A stretch of DNA of 64,000 nucleotides from an uncultured Clostridia bacterium (lineage in GTDB: Bacteria > Bacillota > Clostridia > Oscillospirales > Acutalibacteraceae), in assembly GCA_937898625.1 (NCBI GenBank), contig CALEJF010000015.1:1-64000 (forward strand), read 5' to 3'. Under the pieces are notes generated by a model. It did no database searches. It worked only from the letters and a program-made list of their open reading frames with translations, and was not told where the DNA came from. The translations under genes were made by a program, and so were the position numbers. Shown one piece after another: positions 1 to 9,460 of this stretch (position 1 is its first letter; each line of letters starts with the position of its first letter).

Positions 1-3000
1 TTTTAACAATTTCGTGACGGTCGCCGATAAAGTAGAAATCACCTTCAAATTCTACGAGCTGATATGCTTTTTGCATTACGTCATTTTTGTAGAAATGGTT
101 ATCCTTAATGCCTGTGAATTTTTGAACAGGTACTGGATAATTGAAATACTTGTTAGCACTATTGAATGGTTTAGAAAGTATAAGTCCGGTGTATTTAATA
201 TATTCCCATTCTTCCTCTGTACCGCCATAATAAATATCAATAGACATTGAATAACTGTAGAATGCCCCCCATCCGATAGTTGTTAAGCTTCGTGGCCAAA
301 ATACCTCTTTTATATTGCGACAATCTTCAAAGGCTTCCATTTCAAGCTCTGTTACACCTTCACAGAGTACTATAGTTTCAAGATTATCGCAATTTTTAAA
401 TGCACCCGCGCTTACAACTGACATACTACTTGGAATTGTTACAATTCTGAGGTTATCACAATCAGCAAAAGCATATTCTCCAAGTGTTTGAACACCATAA
501 GGGATATCAATACTTGTGAGTCCGTCACAATTTGTGAATGCATTATGACCTATTGATGTTACGGTATAAGGAATTTCTACCCTTTTAATACCAATGCAAT
601 CTACAAAAGCATCATTACCAATTGTTGTTACGCCTTCTTCAATAATAAGCTTTTTGATTTCTGTTTTAAAGTCGTTCCATGGGGTGTATTCTTCTTCAGC
701 AATATCATAATCGTACATAGCACCTGTACCTGAAATTACTAAAGTGCCTGTATCACCATAAAATGCCCATGTAAGATTATCACCGCATTTACCTAAAGCA
801 GATTGAACACCGGAATAGTCAAATTTGAATATTGCATCTGTTAAGCAAGAATTACCGCTGTCAATCACAATTTTGTTCCAATCTTCCAATGTTCCTAAAT
901 ACTGAACATCAGTAAGTTTATAACATCCATTGAATGCGTTGTATTTAATTTCCGTTACTGTCTTTGGAACTGTAAGATTTGTAAGTAAGGTGCAATTTTC
1001 AAAAGCAGACTCCCCAATTACTGCCACATTTTTACCGATAACAACTTTTACAAGAGAGCTACAACCAACGAAAGCACTAGAAGTAATTTCAGTTACCGTA
1101 TCTGGAACAGTATAATTTGTCATTTTGTTGCCTATAGGACATTCAATAAGTTTTGTTTTATCCTTATTGAAAAGCACACCGTACTCATCACTTGAATAAT
1201 GCTGATTATCATCATCAACAATAAACTTTTCGAGATTATCACAATATGCAAATGCAGTAAAATTGATACTTTCTACACTGTCACCCATTTCAACACTTGT
1301 AAGGTTTGAGCAATCAAGAAATGCACATGCGCCAATTGTTGTTACACCATCTTCAATAACGACTGACTTAGTATCATATGCAAACATTTCCCAAGGACGA
1401 TCAATAACATATATCTCCCAATGATGGTCCCAATCACACTCATAATTAGCCATAGCTCCTGTGCCGGAAATTATCAATGTTCCCGTAACAGTATCAAATT
1501 TCCAAGTAACATTTTCGCCACAAGAACCTGATGGATGATATGCTTCATCTGAACAATAAACTGTATAATACTTCAAACTACTAGAATAGTCACCATCATC
1601 ATTATCTTCTAACAACTTCTTCCACTGAGCTAATGTACCTTTGTAATAAACAATTGTTTCGTTTCGTGAAATTATGTATGAGTCCGTTGTAGTTACAGTA
1701 GTAGGAATAGTTAAGGATTCCAGTTTACCACAACCTACAAACGCGCCATAAGAAATTGTTGTTACACCATCATTAAGAACGATTTTCTTAAGATTGTTAC
1801 AAGAATAGAAAGCTTCGTATCCAATAGTTTCTACTGTGCTTGGAACTGTATATTCAGTTTGTGCACCATTCTGAGGATATTTAACCAATCTTGTTTTATC
1901 CTTATTGAATAATACTCCGTATTCATCATTTGAATAAGCAGGATTATTGCTATCAACTGTTATGCTTTCAAGACTAGAACAAATACTAAATACATCGCCA
2001 CCGATAGATGTTACTGTAGAAGGAATTGCTATAGTCTTCAAGTTTTTACAGTAATAGAATGCATAGTGACCTATTCTTGTTATACCTTCAGAAATTACTA
2101 CTTCTTTAATATAATCTCTGTAATTTATCCATGGGTAATCGTTGTACTCGAAATCATACATATCACCCGTACCTGAAATTACCATTTTACCTGTGTTGAG
2201 ATTAAGTGTCCAAGTAGCATTGTCGCCACAGATGGTTGTAACATTTTCTACATCTGTTGGTTCAAAAGTAATTAAATTGTACTTTAATTTTGCATTTTTA
2301 TCCGCATTATAGGTAATTCTGGTTTCCCAGTCCTCTTTTGTACCCTTATAAATAATATTTTTAAGATTAGTGCTTTCATCAAAAGCACGCTCTTCGATTG
2401 TTGTTACACTTAACGGAATTGTTACAGTTTGAAGATTTGCACATTTATTAAATGCGTAAGTCTGAACTGTTTTAACACTGTCAGGAATTGTGTATTCTGT
2501 CAATGGGCTGCCGCAAGGATACTGGATAAGAACTGTTTTATCCTTATTAAACAATACGCCATACTCATCAACTGAATAATTCGGATTTTCAGCATCAATT
2601 GTTATTGCAGTAAGACTTTTACTGCCATAGGCTATCGCATTACCGATTGTTGTTACATTTTTCCCAATTGCTATGCTCTTAAGGCTATCACAATCAGCAA
2701 ATGCATAAGAGTTAATTTTTGTAACGCTGTCAGGAATTTTTATACTTACAAGGCTGTCACAGTTTGCAAAGGCGTTACTGCCGATTGTTGTTAAGCCTTC
2801 ATTTAAAGTTACATTTTTAAGACTTGTGCAACCGCTGAATGCACTGCTTTTAATTTCTGTTACAGTACTTGGAGTTACAATACTTTCAAGTTTAGTACAA
2901 CCATAGAATGAACAATCGCTAATTACTGTTATGCTATTACCAAAGGTTACACTAGCAAGATTTGTACAATTATCAAAAGCATATTCACCAGTTGATGTTA

Positions 3001-5431
3001 AGCCATTACCAAGTTTTACACTTGTAAGGCTAGTACAATCACTAAATGCCCATCTATCCATTTTTGTAACAGAATCAGGAATTGTAACGCTTTCAAGGCT
3101 TGAGCAACCTGAGAACGCACTCGATTCAATTGTTTTTAAACTCTTACCAAAAGTTACAGTTTTAAGTTTAGCACAATCCTGAAATGCACCTGAACGGAGT
3201 ATAATTACACTATCACCTATTACTACGTTTTCAAGATTTCTGCATTGTGCAAATGCACTTAACGAAATCATTGTTACGCCATCACCTATTACTACACTTG
3301 TAAGGCCAATGCAATGCTGGAATGCATACATACCAATTGTGTTAATATTATCAGAAAGCGTAATACTTGTAAGGCTGTTACACATCTCAAATGAATAATC
3401 TCCAATTGAAGTTACACTGTCAGGAATTACTATACTTTCAAGAGCATAACACTCTCTGAATGCATTTTTACCAATTGTTGTTATGCCATCTTCAATAATA
3501 ACTTTTTTAATTTCCCTTTCATATTCTTCCCATGGGCGGTCATTAAGATTGTAATTACCCATAGAACCTTTACCGAAGATAGTTAATGTAGCTGTTTCTT
3601 CATCATATTTCCACTCCATATACTTACCGGGAGTATCAGGAGTTATTTCTTCACCCTCGGGATTATCCGGATTTTCTCCAGGAATTGTAAATGGTGTTGC
3701 ATTTACAAATGGGTCGTTATTCTCTGCAATAGTAATCGCTTTCCAATCTGAATATTCCCCTGCATAGTTAATCTTTTCCAAACTTGTGCAACCATTGAAT
3801 GCACCTGCTTCAACAGTCTTAAGGCTCTTTGGAATTGTTACATTAACAAGCTTTGAGCAATTAGCAAATGCATTTGCTTCAATTGTAATTACACCCTCAG
3901 GAATTACTACTGTTGTAAAATCACTGCAATTAGCAAATAAATTTGCAGGAATTGCTGTTATGCCTTCTGAGAAACCTACTGAACTGATTTTACAATTTAA
4001 AAACGCACTTGTGCCGATTGATTTTAAAGTTGAAGGAAGTTTTACTTCAACGAGCTTTGAACAATAGGCAAACGCCTCATTACCAATTACTTCTACGCCA
4101 TCAAGTATAGTTATGCTTGTAACACCATTACAACCATAAAAGGCTTTATCATTAATAGTTGTAACACTACCTGGAATAGTTATACTTGTAATACCTGAAC
4201 AAGCATAAAATGCTTCTTCAGCAATTTTCTTTGTGCCTTCTTTTATCTGGACATCGCCACTAATTGATGAATTAGCATCGATTAAATAATCATTAATATA
4301 TAAAATATTATTTTCCCAGTTTTCAGCATTGTTATAAAAAGCTGTTCCTGTGAAAGCATTAGCACCAATTGTTGTTACACTTTCAGGTATTGTTACGCTT
4401 GCAAGATTGTCACAATTTCTGTATGAATTTGCGCTAATTTTTGTAATACTATCAGGAATTGTAACATTTGTGAGTGCATCACATTCATAGAATACATACT
4501 GATTGATTGTTGTAAGGCTACTATTTTCACTAAAAACAAGGTCTTTAAGTCCTAGACAACCATTAAATGCATATTCCTCAATTGTTGTAACACTTGCAGG
4601 AATTGTTACGGCTGCCAATGCTGTACAACCATCAAAGGCATGAGAGCCAATTGTGGTTACACAATTAGTAATTGTCACATTTTCAAGATTTTTACATCCT
4701 TTAAATGCATTAGGAGCAATCTTTGTTACACCTGCTGGAATTGTATAACTTGTTGCTGTGTTACCCATAGGGTATTTGATAAGTGTTGTTTTATCTTTAT
4801 TAAACAGCACACCAAATTCATCGCTTGAATATGTAACGTTATTAACATCAACTGTTATGCCTGTAAGAGATGAACAACCGTCAAATGCTCTGTCAAAGAT
4901 TGATGTTACGCCTTTAGGAATTGTAATACCTGTAAGGGATGAACAACCTTCAAATGCAGAAGAACCAATTGTTGTTACACTTGCAGGGATTGTAAAACTT
5001 GTAAGTTCAGTACAACTAGCAAATGTACCCTCACGAATTGTTGTTATACCCTCGGGAAGTGTTACACTTGCAAGAACTTTACAAGCACTAAATGCTCTCT
5101 TGCCAATCTCTGTAACACTATCTGGAATTGTAATCTTTGTTGCCTTTCCAAAACTATAAAACGCATACTCTCCAATTGAGGTTACGCCGTCTGAGATAAC
5201 AACTTCCTTAATGTTATCTTCATATTTCTCCCATGGACGATTGCTGAAACTATAATTATCCATGTCACCTGTGCCTGAAACAGTCAATACGCAGGTTGAT
5301 GTGTCATAACTCCATGTGAGATTTTCACCACAAGGACCTGTATATGTAGCAGCACTTGCTGTGATTGGAATGATGGATATTACCATCATAACTACCAAGA
5401 TGATTGATAATATTTTGTTCGCCTTTTTCAT
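1..5431 (-). CDS. Giant secreted BspA-type leucine-rich repeat surface protein (C-terminus beyond window)
   Basis: Secreted protein made almost entirely of BspA-type (LRR_5) repeats of about 23 residues, pattern TIPDSVTTIGxxAFxxC. The ATG at 5431 follows a GGGGAG ribosome site, and no stop is met before the left edge, so about 1,810 residues are visible and the C-terminus is missing. Residues 1-28 are a signal peptide (lysines, hydrophobic core, ASA cleavage region). Five header modules (CGxNxTW, then SGTGxM, then PW) lie near 5345-5230, 3640-3520, 2235-2120, 1535-1385 and 800-680; the second lacks the CG. They divide the repeats into blocks, and four copies of an insert with GVLFNKDKT interrupt them. 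The last residues before the edge (AYQLV, then GDFYFIG) start a different C-terminal module. Such proteins usually bind host, fibre or partner cells; binding here is inference. Confidence 0.9.
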   Translation of the reverse strand, partial: MKKANKILSIILVVMMVISIIPITASAATYTGPCGENLTWSYDTSTCVLTVSGTGDMDNYSFSNRPWEKYEDNIKEVVISDGVTSIGEYAFYSFGKATKITIPDSVTEIGKRAFSACKVLASVTLPEGITTIREGTFASCTELTSFTIPASVTTIGSSAFEGCSSLTGITIPKGVTSIFDRAFDGCSSLTGITVDVNNVTYSSDEFGVLFNKDKTTLIKYPMGNTATSYTIPAGVTKIAPNAFKGCKNLENVTITNCVTTIGSHAFDGCTALAAVTIPASVTTIEEYAFNGCLGLKDLVFSENSSLTTINQYVFYECDALTNVTIPDSITKISANSYRNCDNLASVTIPESVTTIGANAFTGTAFYNNAENWENNILYINDYLIDANSSISGDVQIKEGTKKIAEEAFYACSGITSITIPGSVTTINDKAFYGCNGVTSITILDGVEVIGNEAFAYCSKLVEVKLPSTLKSIGTSAFLNCKISSVGFSEGITAIPANLFANCSDFTTVVIPEGVITIEANAFANCSKLVNVTIPKSLKTVEAGAFNGCTSLEKINYAGEYSDWKAITIAENNDPFVNATPFTIPGENPDNPEGEEITPDTPGKYMEWKYDEETATLTIFGKGSMGNYNLNDRPWEEYEREIKKVIIEDGITTIGKNAFRECYALESIVIPDSVTSIGDYSFEMCNSLTSITLSDNINTIGMYAFQHCIGLTSVVIGDGVTMISLSAFAQCRNLENVVIGDSVIILRSGAFQDCAKLKTVTFGKSLKTIESSAFSGCSSLESVTIPDSVTKMDRWAFSDCTSLTSVKLGNGLTSTGEYAFDNCTNLASVTFGNSITVISDCSFYGCTKLESIVTPSTVTEIKSSAFSGCTSLKNVTLNEGLTTIGSNAFANCDSLVSIKIPDSVTKINSYAFADCDSLKSIAIGKNVTTIGNAIAYGSKSLTAITIDAENPNYSVDEYGVLFNKDKTVLIQYPCGSPLTEYTIPDSVKTVQTYAFNKCANLQTVTIPLSVTTIEERAFDESTNLKNIIYKGTKEDWETRITYNADKNAKLKYNLITFEPTDVENVTTICGDNATWTLNLNTGKMVISGTGDMYDFEYNDYPWINYRDYIKEVVISEGITRIGHYAFYYCKNLKTIAIPSTVTSIGGDVFSICSSLESITVDSNNPAYSNDEYGVLFNKDKTRLVKYPQNGAQTEYTVPSTVETIGYEAFYSCNNLKKIVLNDGVTTISYGAFVGCGKLESLTIPTTVTTTDSYIISRNETIVYYKGTLAQWKKLLEDNDDGDYSSSLKYYTVYCSDEAYHPSGSCGENVTWKFDTVTGTLIISGTGAMANYECDWDHHWEIYVIDRPWEMFAYDTKSVVIEDGVTTIGACAFLDCSNLTSVEMGDSVESINFTAFAYCDNLEKFIVDDDNQHYSSDEYGVLFNKDKTKLIECPIGNKMTNYTVPDTVTEITSSAFVGCSSLVKVVIGKNVAVIGESAFENCTLLTNLTVPKTVTEIKYNAFNGCYKLTDVQYLGTLEDWNKIVIDSGNSCLTDAIFKFDYSGVQSALGKCGDNLTWAFYGDTGTLVISGTGAMYDYDIAEEEYTPWNDFKTEIKKLIIEEGVTTIGNDAFVDCIGIKRVEIPYTVTSIGHNAFTNCDGLTSIDIPYGVQTLGEYAFADCDNLRIVTIPSSMSVVSAGAFKNCDNLETIVLCEGVTELEMEAFEDCRNIKEVFWPRSLTTIGWGAFYSYSMSIDIYYGGTEEEWEYIKYTGLILSKPFNSANKYFNYPVPVQKFTGIKDNHFYKNDVMQKAYQLVEFEGDFYFIGDRHEIVK

Positions 5432-5477
5432 AATATTTCTCTCCCCATATTATAAAATAAATGCTTTTCCTAATTAC

Positions 5478-5506
5478 AGTATATTTCATTTTGAAACTAA
5501 TTACAA
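5478..5506 (-). promoter_or_regulatory. Promoter of the LRR protein gene
   Basis: TTGTAA (5501-5506) and TATACT (5478-5483) separated by 17 bases, about 45 bases before the start codon. Sigma-A type by sequence. Confidence 0.65.
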
Positions 5507-5580
5507 TAGGAAATGCAAAATTGTGAGTTTTATGTAGTTCAATTATTCTACATTATCTCATAAAAATCTCCCCTAAAAAT

Positions 5581-5735
5581 AAAAAAGTGCGTAGCCGAAG
5601 CCACGCACAAAAAACGCATAACTCCGATTGCTGCGACACAACTTTGATAACTACGAGAGTATGCAAAGATAGAGTATGCATTTTTATTGAAAATAAAAAT
5701 ACTACTCCCATAGCTATCTATTCAGTTGTGTCGCA
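5581..5735 (-). ncRNA. Candidate structured small RNA with its own promoter and terminator
   Basis: On the minus strand a 17-spaced promoter fires into a sequence that begins with GCGACACAAC and pairs perfectly with GTTGTGTCGC about 95 bases later. Inside this closing stem GATAGCTA pairs with TAGTTATC and GGGAGTA with TACTCTC, then an A/T-rich apical hairpin. The end is a textbook terminator: GTGCGTGGC, TTCG loop, GCTACGCAC (5587-5608), then six Ts. No reading frame fits. Predicted length is about 150 nt. No known RNA family was recognised. A 6S RNA was considered, but there is no large central bubble. Confidence 0.6.
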
Positions 5736-5740
5736 AGATT

Positions 5741-5769
5741 AGTATATCACGGAGATTTTGAAAAATCAA
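5741..5769 (-). promoter_or_regulatory. Promoter of the small RNA candidate
   Basis: TTGATT (5764-5769), 17-base spacer, TATACT (5741-5746). The predicted start falls at the first base of the closing stem of the RNA. Confidence 0.7.
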
Positions 5770-5788
5770 TAAAAATTAGAATTATCAA

Positions 5789-6030
5789 TGATTGAGATTC
5801 TTCGCAATACTCAGAATGACAACTCCCTCAGTCAGCCTCTTTGACAGCTCATTACTCGCCTATCGGCTCAGACAGTGCTTCTGCTTCGCAGAGGTGTCCA
5901 CCGGACACCCGCACCCTCAAATAGGGAGCGAAACGGGTCGTCGGGGACGCCGACCCCCTACGGAAATCATTCCGACAAATTCAAAGTTGTTTTACAATAA
6001 AATCGGCGGGGTAAACGCCCCGCCTTACTG
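5789..6030. repeat. GC-rich dispersed-repeat mosaic in a gene-free stretch
   Basis: Clearly richer in G and C than the AT-rich surroundings and without a plausible gene. It contains short inverted repeats (GTGTCC/GGACAC near 5895; GGCGGGG/CCCCGCC at 6005-6024) and phrases such as AACTCCCTCAGTC and GGGGACGCCGACCCCC, which from memory resemble intergenic repeats scattered in gut Clostridia genomes. The last hairpin lies just downstream of the neighbouring minus-strand gene and may act as its terminator. The family assignment is recollection, not a search. Confidence 0.5.
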
Positions 6031-6044
6031 TAAAAAATGTTTTA

Positions 6045-7070
6045 TCAATATCTGTTGTGCACTTTTTCAGCGAACATAAGCATATCTTTGATTTCAAGGA
6101 CTGTGCCGTCGTCGAGGACTGCTTTACCACTCATTCTTCCGAAAACCTGATGTTGGTCAGAGATAATTGCCTTAAAGTCGATAAATGCACTACGGTCAAT
6201 TATCGGCACAAAGTCCATTTCAAATCTGCCATCGGATGATGAGAATGTCCACGGGTCAGTATAACTTCCGTTTTTAGGCATATTGAAATAAATATCGTCA
6301 AGCTTATGAGCAACGCCATCATAGAAAAGGATATTTTCTGTCGCAGCAGTATTGTCACCAAAACCATAGCCGATATTAAAGCCAAATGCGTGGCCGTCCA
6401 AATCACAGTTACCTGAACCCCAGAACCATGTGTTGTCGTAAGTCCAAACACCACGGCCCCAGTCAAGAGTACCAAAGTCAGTTGCAGGGTTAAACTCGTA
6501 TTTATCGTCACCAACTGTTACCCAACCAGACGCTCTCATACAATTGATTTTTTGGTTATAGTAGAAGCATCTCTTATTTTTCTGCCAAGGAATTGTAATA
6601 ACCATTGAGTCCATATCGGGTTGGTCAAGACAGATATCGCATTTAAAATCCTTACCATCTTTGAAATTTTTATATGTACAAACAATTCTTCTCTGTCCGT
6701 CAGTTTTGATATAGTCAAGAGTAAGATTTTTGTTGCCAAAATGAACATTACCCTCACTACTTGTTGGCGGCATATTTGTTTTACCCATTGTGAAGAAAGG
6801 CATTTCGCTCTTTGTTGTCTCACAAGGTGTTTTAAAGTCAAGGAATGAAACAGAATGAAGTCCCGCAAAACCTAAATCAGAAACTGTAAATGCAACACCA
6901 AAATCCTGCGCCAAGACAAGGTAATAGTCCCATTCTTTAATTCTGAAAACATTGGACTTAATTGCTTTTTTGTCATATTTCCATACTTGTTTTGTTGACC
7001 AGCCAACTTCGCGAAGGCTACCGTCTGCGTTCAAAAGGTCAACAGGTTTGTCCACAAAATGATTTCTCAT
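6045..7070 (-). CDS. DUF2804 family protein
   Basis: A 341-residue soluble protein without signal peptide or membrane segment. The sequence matches what I know of DUF2804: an N-terminal region about a self or cofactor-like beta structure, a DWGRGVW motif near residue 207, and the WFWGSG segment that follows. The family is widespread, has no established biochemical role, and is distantly linked to lipocalin-like or AttH-like folds (family knowledge, uncertain). It stands alone: the upstream gene ends 38 bases before it and the repeat mosaic follows it. Product function is unknown. Confidence 0.75.
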   Translation of the reverse strand: MRNHFVDKPVDLLNADGSLREVGWSTKQVWKYDKKAIKSNVFRIKEWDYYLVLAQDFGVAFTVSDLGFAGLHSVSFLDFKTPCETTKSEMPFFTMGKTNMPPTSSEGNVHFGNKNLTLDYIKTDGQRRIVCTYKNFKDGKDFKCDICLDQPDMDSMVITIPWQKNKRCFYYNQKINCMRASGWVTVGDDKYEFNPATDFGTLDWGRGVWTYDNTWFWGSGNCDLDGHAFGFNIGYGFGDNTAATENILFYDGVAHKLDDIYFNMPKNGSYTDPWTFSSSDGRFEMDFVPIIDRSAFIDFKAIISDQHQVFGRMSGKAVLDDGTVLEIKDMLMFAEKVHNRY

Positions 7071-7108
7071 AACACTTTCCCCTTTTATTTTTCCCTTTTA
7101 AAAAATTA

Positions 7109-8074
7109 TTACAAAATGTCAACCTTTAAAGTTGCATCATTGTATTTATAGAATTTTCTGTCCTCTAATGCCCAAAGACGATTTGTAAACTCACCTTGCT
7201 GGACATTACTTACTGCATCCATAATCTCATAAACTCTTGCATCCATAAGGTCAAGTTGTGAAAGCAATTCTGCTTCTAAAAACAATGGTCTTACTGCAGC
7301 GCCAAATTCAGGCTCGCCATGGTGAGAAATAATCATATGTTGTAAAAGCAGAGATTTTTCACTATCAATTGCAAGTTTTTTACTTGCTTCTTTAACCATC
7401 ATAGCACCCATTACAAGGTGACCGATTAAATTGCCTTCAACAGTATAACCCGATGCAATTCCTGTTTCACCAACTTCAAACTCAACTGTTTTTGCAATAT
7501 CGTGTAAAATTGCTCCGGAGATAAGCAATTCGCGGTTCACAAATGGATAAACCTTGCAAACACCTTCGCAAAGTTTAACTATTGATGTTGTATGCATTAA
7601 AAGTCCGCAACGAATTGCATGGTGAAGTCTAAACGCTGCAGGGTAATAGAGAATTTTCTCTTTATTTTCATTAAGAAGATATGTAACAATCTTTTTTAAA
7701 TCTTCGTCTTTAAAACCGTTTACAAGTGAAAGGAGATGATTAAACATATCTTCCCCACTATAATCTGCAGACTTTACATAATCAGCAACATCCACACCGT
7801 CACTTTCAATTACAGGACGGATTCTGTCAATTCGCAGTTGGTCGTGACCATTATACTGTGAAATCTGACCTCTTACCTTAACAAACATATCTGCTTCGTA
7901 TTTACCGTGGGCAACCTCATTGTAATCCCATAGTTTCGCAAAAATTTCGCCCTCTTTATCTGAAAGCACAAGGTCAAGATAAGAATTTCCGTTTTTAGCC
8001 ATTTTCTTATCGCATTGTTTAATAACCGCATAGCCCTCAACAAGGCCATTATTTCCAATTTCTTTAAAATTCAT
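7109..8074 (-). CDS. yhaM: YhaM-like 3'-5' exoribonuclease (OB fold plus HD domain)
   Basis: Predicted 3'-5' exonuclease that trims short RNA or single-stranded DNA. The N-terminal ~100 residues form an OB-fold nucleic-acid-binding domain (LDLVLSDKEGEIFAKLWD, then VKVRGQI). The rest is a metal-dependent HD phosphohydrolase domain with LLMHT, ILHDIAK and ISHHGEPEFGA carrying the metal-binding histidines and aspartate. Length (321 residues from this start) matches YhaM/CbF proteins. The reading frame can begin at 8116, but that ATG sits only about seven bases from the predicted transcript start. The ATG at 8074 gives the family's normal N-terminus although it lacks a clear ribosome site; a small hairpin (ACACAG/CTGTGT) lies just upstream. 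Confidence 0.85.
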   Translation of the reverse strand: MNFKEIGNNGLVEGYAVIKQCDKKMAKNGNSYLDLVLSDKEGEIFAKLWDYNEVAHGKYEADMFVKVRGQISQYNGHDQLRIDRIRPVIESDGVDVADYVKSADYSGEDMFNHLLSLVNGFKDEDLKKIVTYLLNENKEKILYYPAAFRLHHAIRCGLLMHTTSIVKLCEGVCKVYPFVNRELLISGAILHDIAKTVEFEVGETGIASGYTVEGNLIGHLVMGAMMVKEASKKLAIDSEKSLLLQHMIISHHGEPEFGAAVRPLFLEAELLSQLDLMDARVYEIMDAVSNVQQGEFTNRLWALEDRKFYKYNDATLKVDIL

Positions 8075-8130
8075 AAGTATAAAACACACAGGGAATCTGT
8101 GTATATGTCCTTTCATAATTTACATATAAA

Positions 8131-8159
8131 ATTATACACTACAAAAGGTGTTAATGCAA
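8131..8159 (-). promoter_or_regulatory. Promoter of the yhaM-like gene
   Basis: TTGCAT (8154-8159), 17-base spacer, TATAAT (8131-8136). Confidence 0.65.
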
Positions 8160-8165
8160 GAAATT

Positions 8166-8291
8166 TTATCCAAAAAGCATTTGAGATGTATTATTCTGCG
8201 CTATGAATATTGAGCAAATCAAAAGTGTAGTCAACACAGTGATTATTACAAGCATAAAATAGTTTTTTAATAATCGTTTTAATTCCGACAT
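8166..8291 (-). CDS. Small single-pass membrane protein (41 aa) coupled to spoIIP
   Basis: An ATG directly abuts the spoIIP stop codon (TAAATG), so translation is probably coupled. The 41-residue product starts with a charged segment (SELKRLLK), continues with one strongly hydrophobic helix of about 20 residues (roughly 13-32), and ends in a short polar tail. It is the third gene of gpr-spoIIP-X. I do not recognise a family. The position suggests a sporulation-time membrane peptide, but that is inference from context only. Confidence 0.55.
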   Translation of the reverse strand: MSELKRLLKNYFMLVIITVLTTLLICSIFIAQNNTSQMLFG

Positions 8292-9416
8292 TTAGTTTTC
8301 ATACTCCTTTAACAATTCCGAAAGAGATTCAGCAAAAATCCTTGCAGAATATACTGCCTCTAACAAGGTATTTGCATCCGTTCCAATTTCAATTTGCAAT
8401 GCACAGGGCATCAGGTTCATATTATATTTTCGACTACACAGCAATAACGGTCTTACAAGTTCAGTATTATTATCTGTTATCTTTTTTTGCAAATTTAAAG
8501 CAAAAGTAAAGTTCTTTTCCCAGTTAGGGAAATCCGTAACATTCCCATCTTCACAACCGCTGATTATCTGAATTTGTGCTATCTTTTTATCATTAATTCT
8601 TTTAACAGATTTTATTCTTGAACCATCTTTTTGATAAATTGTGCCTCGATGGACATCAAGCACAACCTGAATGGATGGGTTTTCTTTCAAAATGCTTTTA
8701 ACACCTTCAAATGAACGGTTATAAGCGCCGTTATATTCTTTATCATATACTGTTTTGTCGTGAATGGTTTTATATCCGTTTCCCTCTAAAATTCTGCATA
8801 TTTCTTCACCAACTCTAATCATATTTTCCTTTGGATTGTCACTTATTGAACTGCGTTCTTTAGTATAATATCCCCTGTCTAGCAATTCATAAGTTTCACT
8901 ACTGTGAGTATGGTAAATCAAAACTGCTGGTTGAGTAACATCAACGCTTGCATAGACTTTTTTGTTGATATAATCACTTATATTTACTTTATGGTTTAAG
9001 GTAGTATTTCTTAATAAAATTCCATTGAACTCTGATGTAGCATTTTGTCTACAATAATTCATTTCTACGATTTTTCCGTCATTTGAAGAATTGGCATACT
9101 TGCTTTCTGCATTTTTTATAAGATTATAGATATCCTGAGGTATAGCAGAATCAATCACAGTGGAAACCTGTGTTGAATTAACTGTTGAATTTAAATTTTG
9201 TTGCACATCCCCTGTTTCTTCATCTTTCACGTAATAAAAATGCTCTTTAAACACTGATTCAGGAAAAGTAAGAGAAAAACTTGCTGATAAAAGTTTTTCA
9301 GCAAAGGGCACATTATCCAAAACCATCATCAGTACTAGTATAATAGGAATAATTAAATTAAAAATGATGTTAAAAGATTTTTTTGAAATGTTTGTCCTTT
9401 TATTCAAAACATTCAC
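8292..9416 (-). CDS. spoIIP: Stage II sporulation protein P (peptidoglycan amidase)
   Basis: SpoIIP is the amidase/endopeptidase that, with SpoIID and SpoIIM, thins septal peptidoglycan and drives engulfment of the forespore. The 374-residue protein has an N-terminal membrane anchor (about 17-37), a low-complexity linker, and the catalytic domain with YHTHSSETY (168-176) and VLDVHRG near 250, carrying the zinc-ligand-type histidines and glutamate. It follows gpr with 44 bases between, the usual gpr-spoIIP order in Firmicutes. The first codon is GTG preceded directly by AAAGA; a TTG at 9407 is better spaced from GAGTG and may be the real start. Confidence 0.93.
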   Translation of the reverse strand: MNVLNKRTNISKKSFNIIFNLIIPIILVLMMVLDNVPFAEKLLSASFSLTFPESVFKEHFYYVKDEETGDVQQNLNSTVNSTQVSTVIDSAIPQDIYNLIKNAESKYANSSNDGKIVEMNYCRQNATSEFNGILLRNTTLNHKVNISDYINKKVYASVDVTQPAVLIYHTHSSETYELLDRGYYTKERSSISDNPKENMIRVGEEICRILEGNGYKTIHDKTVYDKEYNGAYNRSFEGVKSILKENPSIQVVLDVHRGTIYQKDGSRIKSVKRINDKKIAQIQIISGCEDGNVTDFPNWEKNFTFALNLQKKITDNNTELVRPLLLCSRKYNMNLMPCALQIEIGTDANTLLEAVYSARIFAESLSELLKEYEN

Positions 9417-9460
9417 TCTTTCGCATAATACTCAACAAATAATATGCGAAGATAATTTTT

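Noticed and set aside
930..5159. Several plus-strand open frames of 60 to 130 codons inside the LRR gene
   Set aside because: They are mirror frames of the repeats (VTxxG and NAL patterns are reverse readings), with no ribosome sites or families.
1..5431. CRISPR-like spaced repeats in the left 5.4 kb
   Set aside because: The period is about 69 bases, copies are diverged, and the minus strand translates into LRR repeats without stops; no conserved direct repeat with unique spacers.
5581..5735. 6S RNA
   Set aside because: The long hairpin is nearly continuous; there is no large central bubble, and length is shorter than usual.
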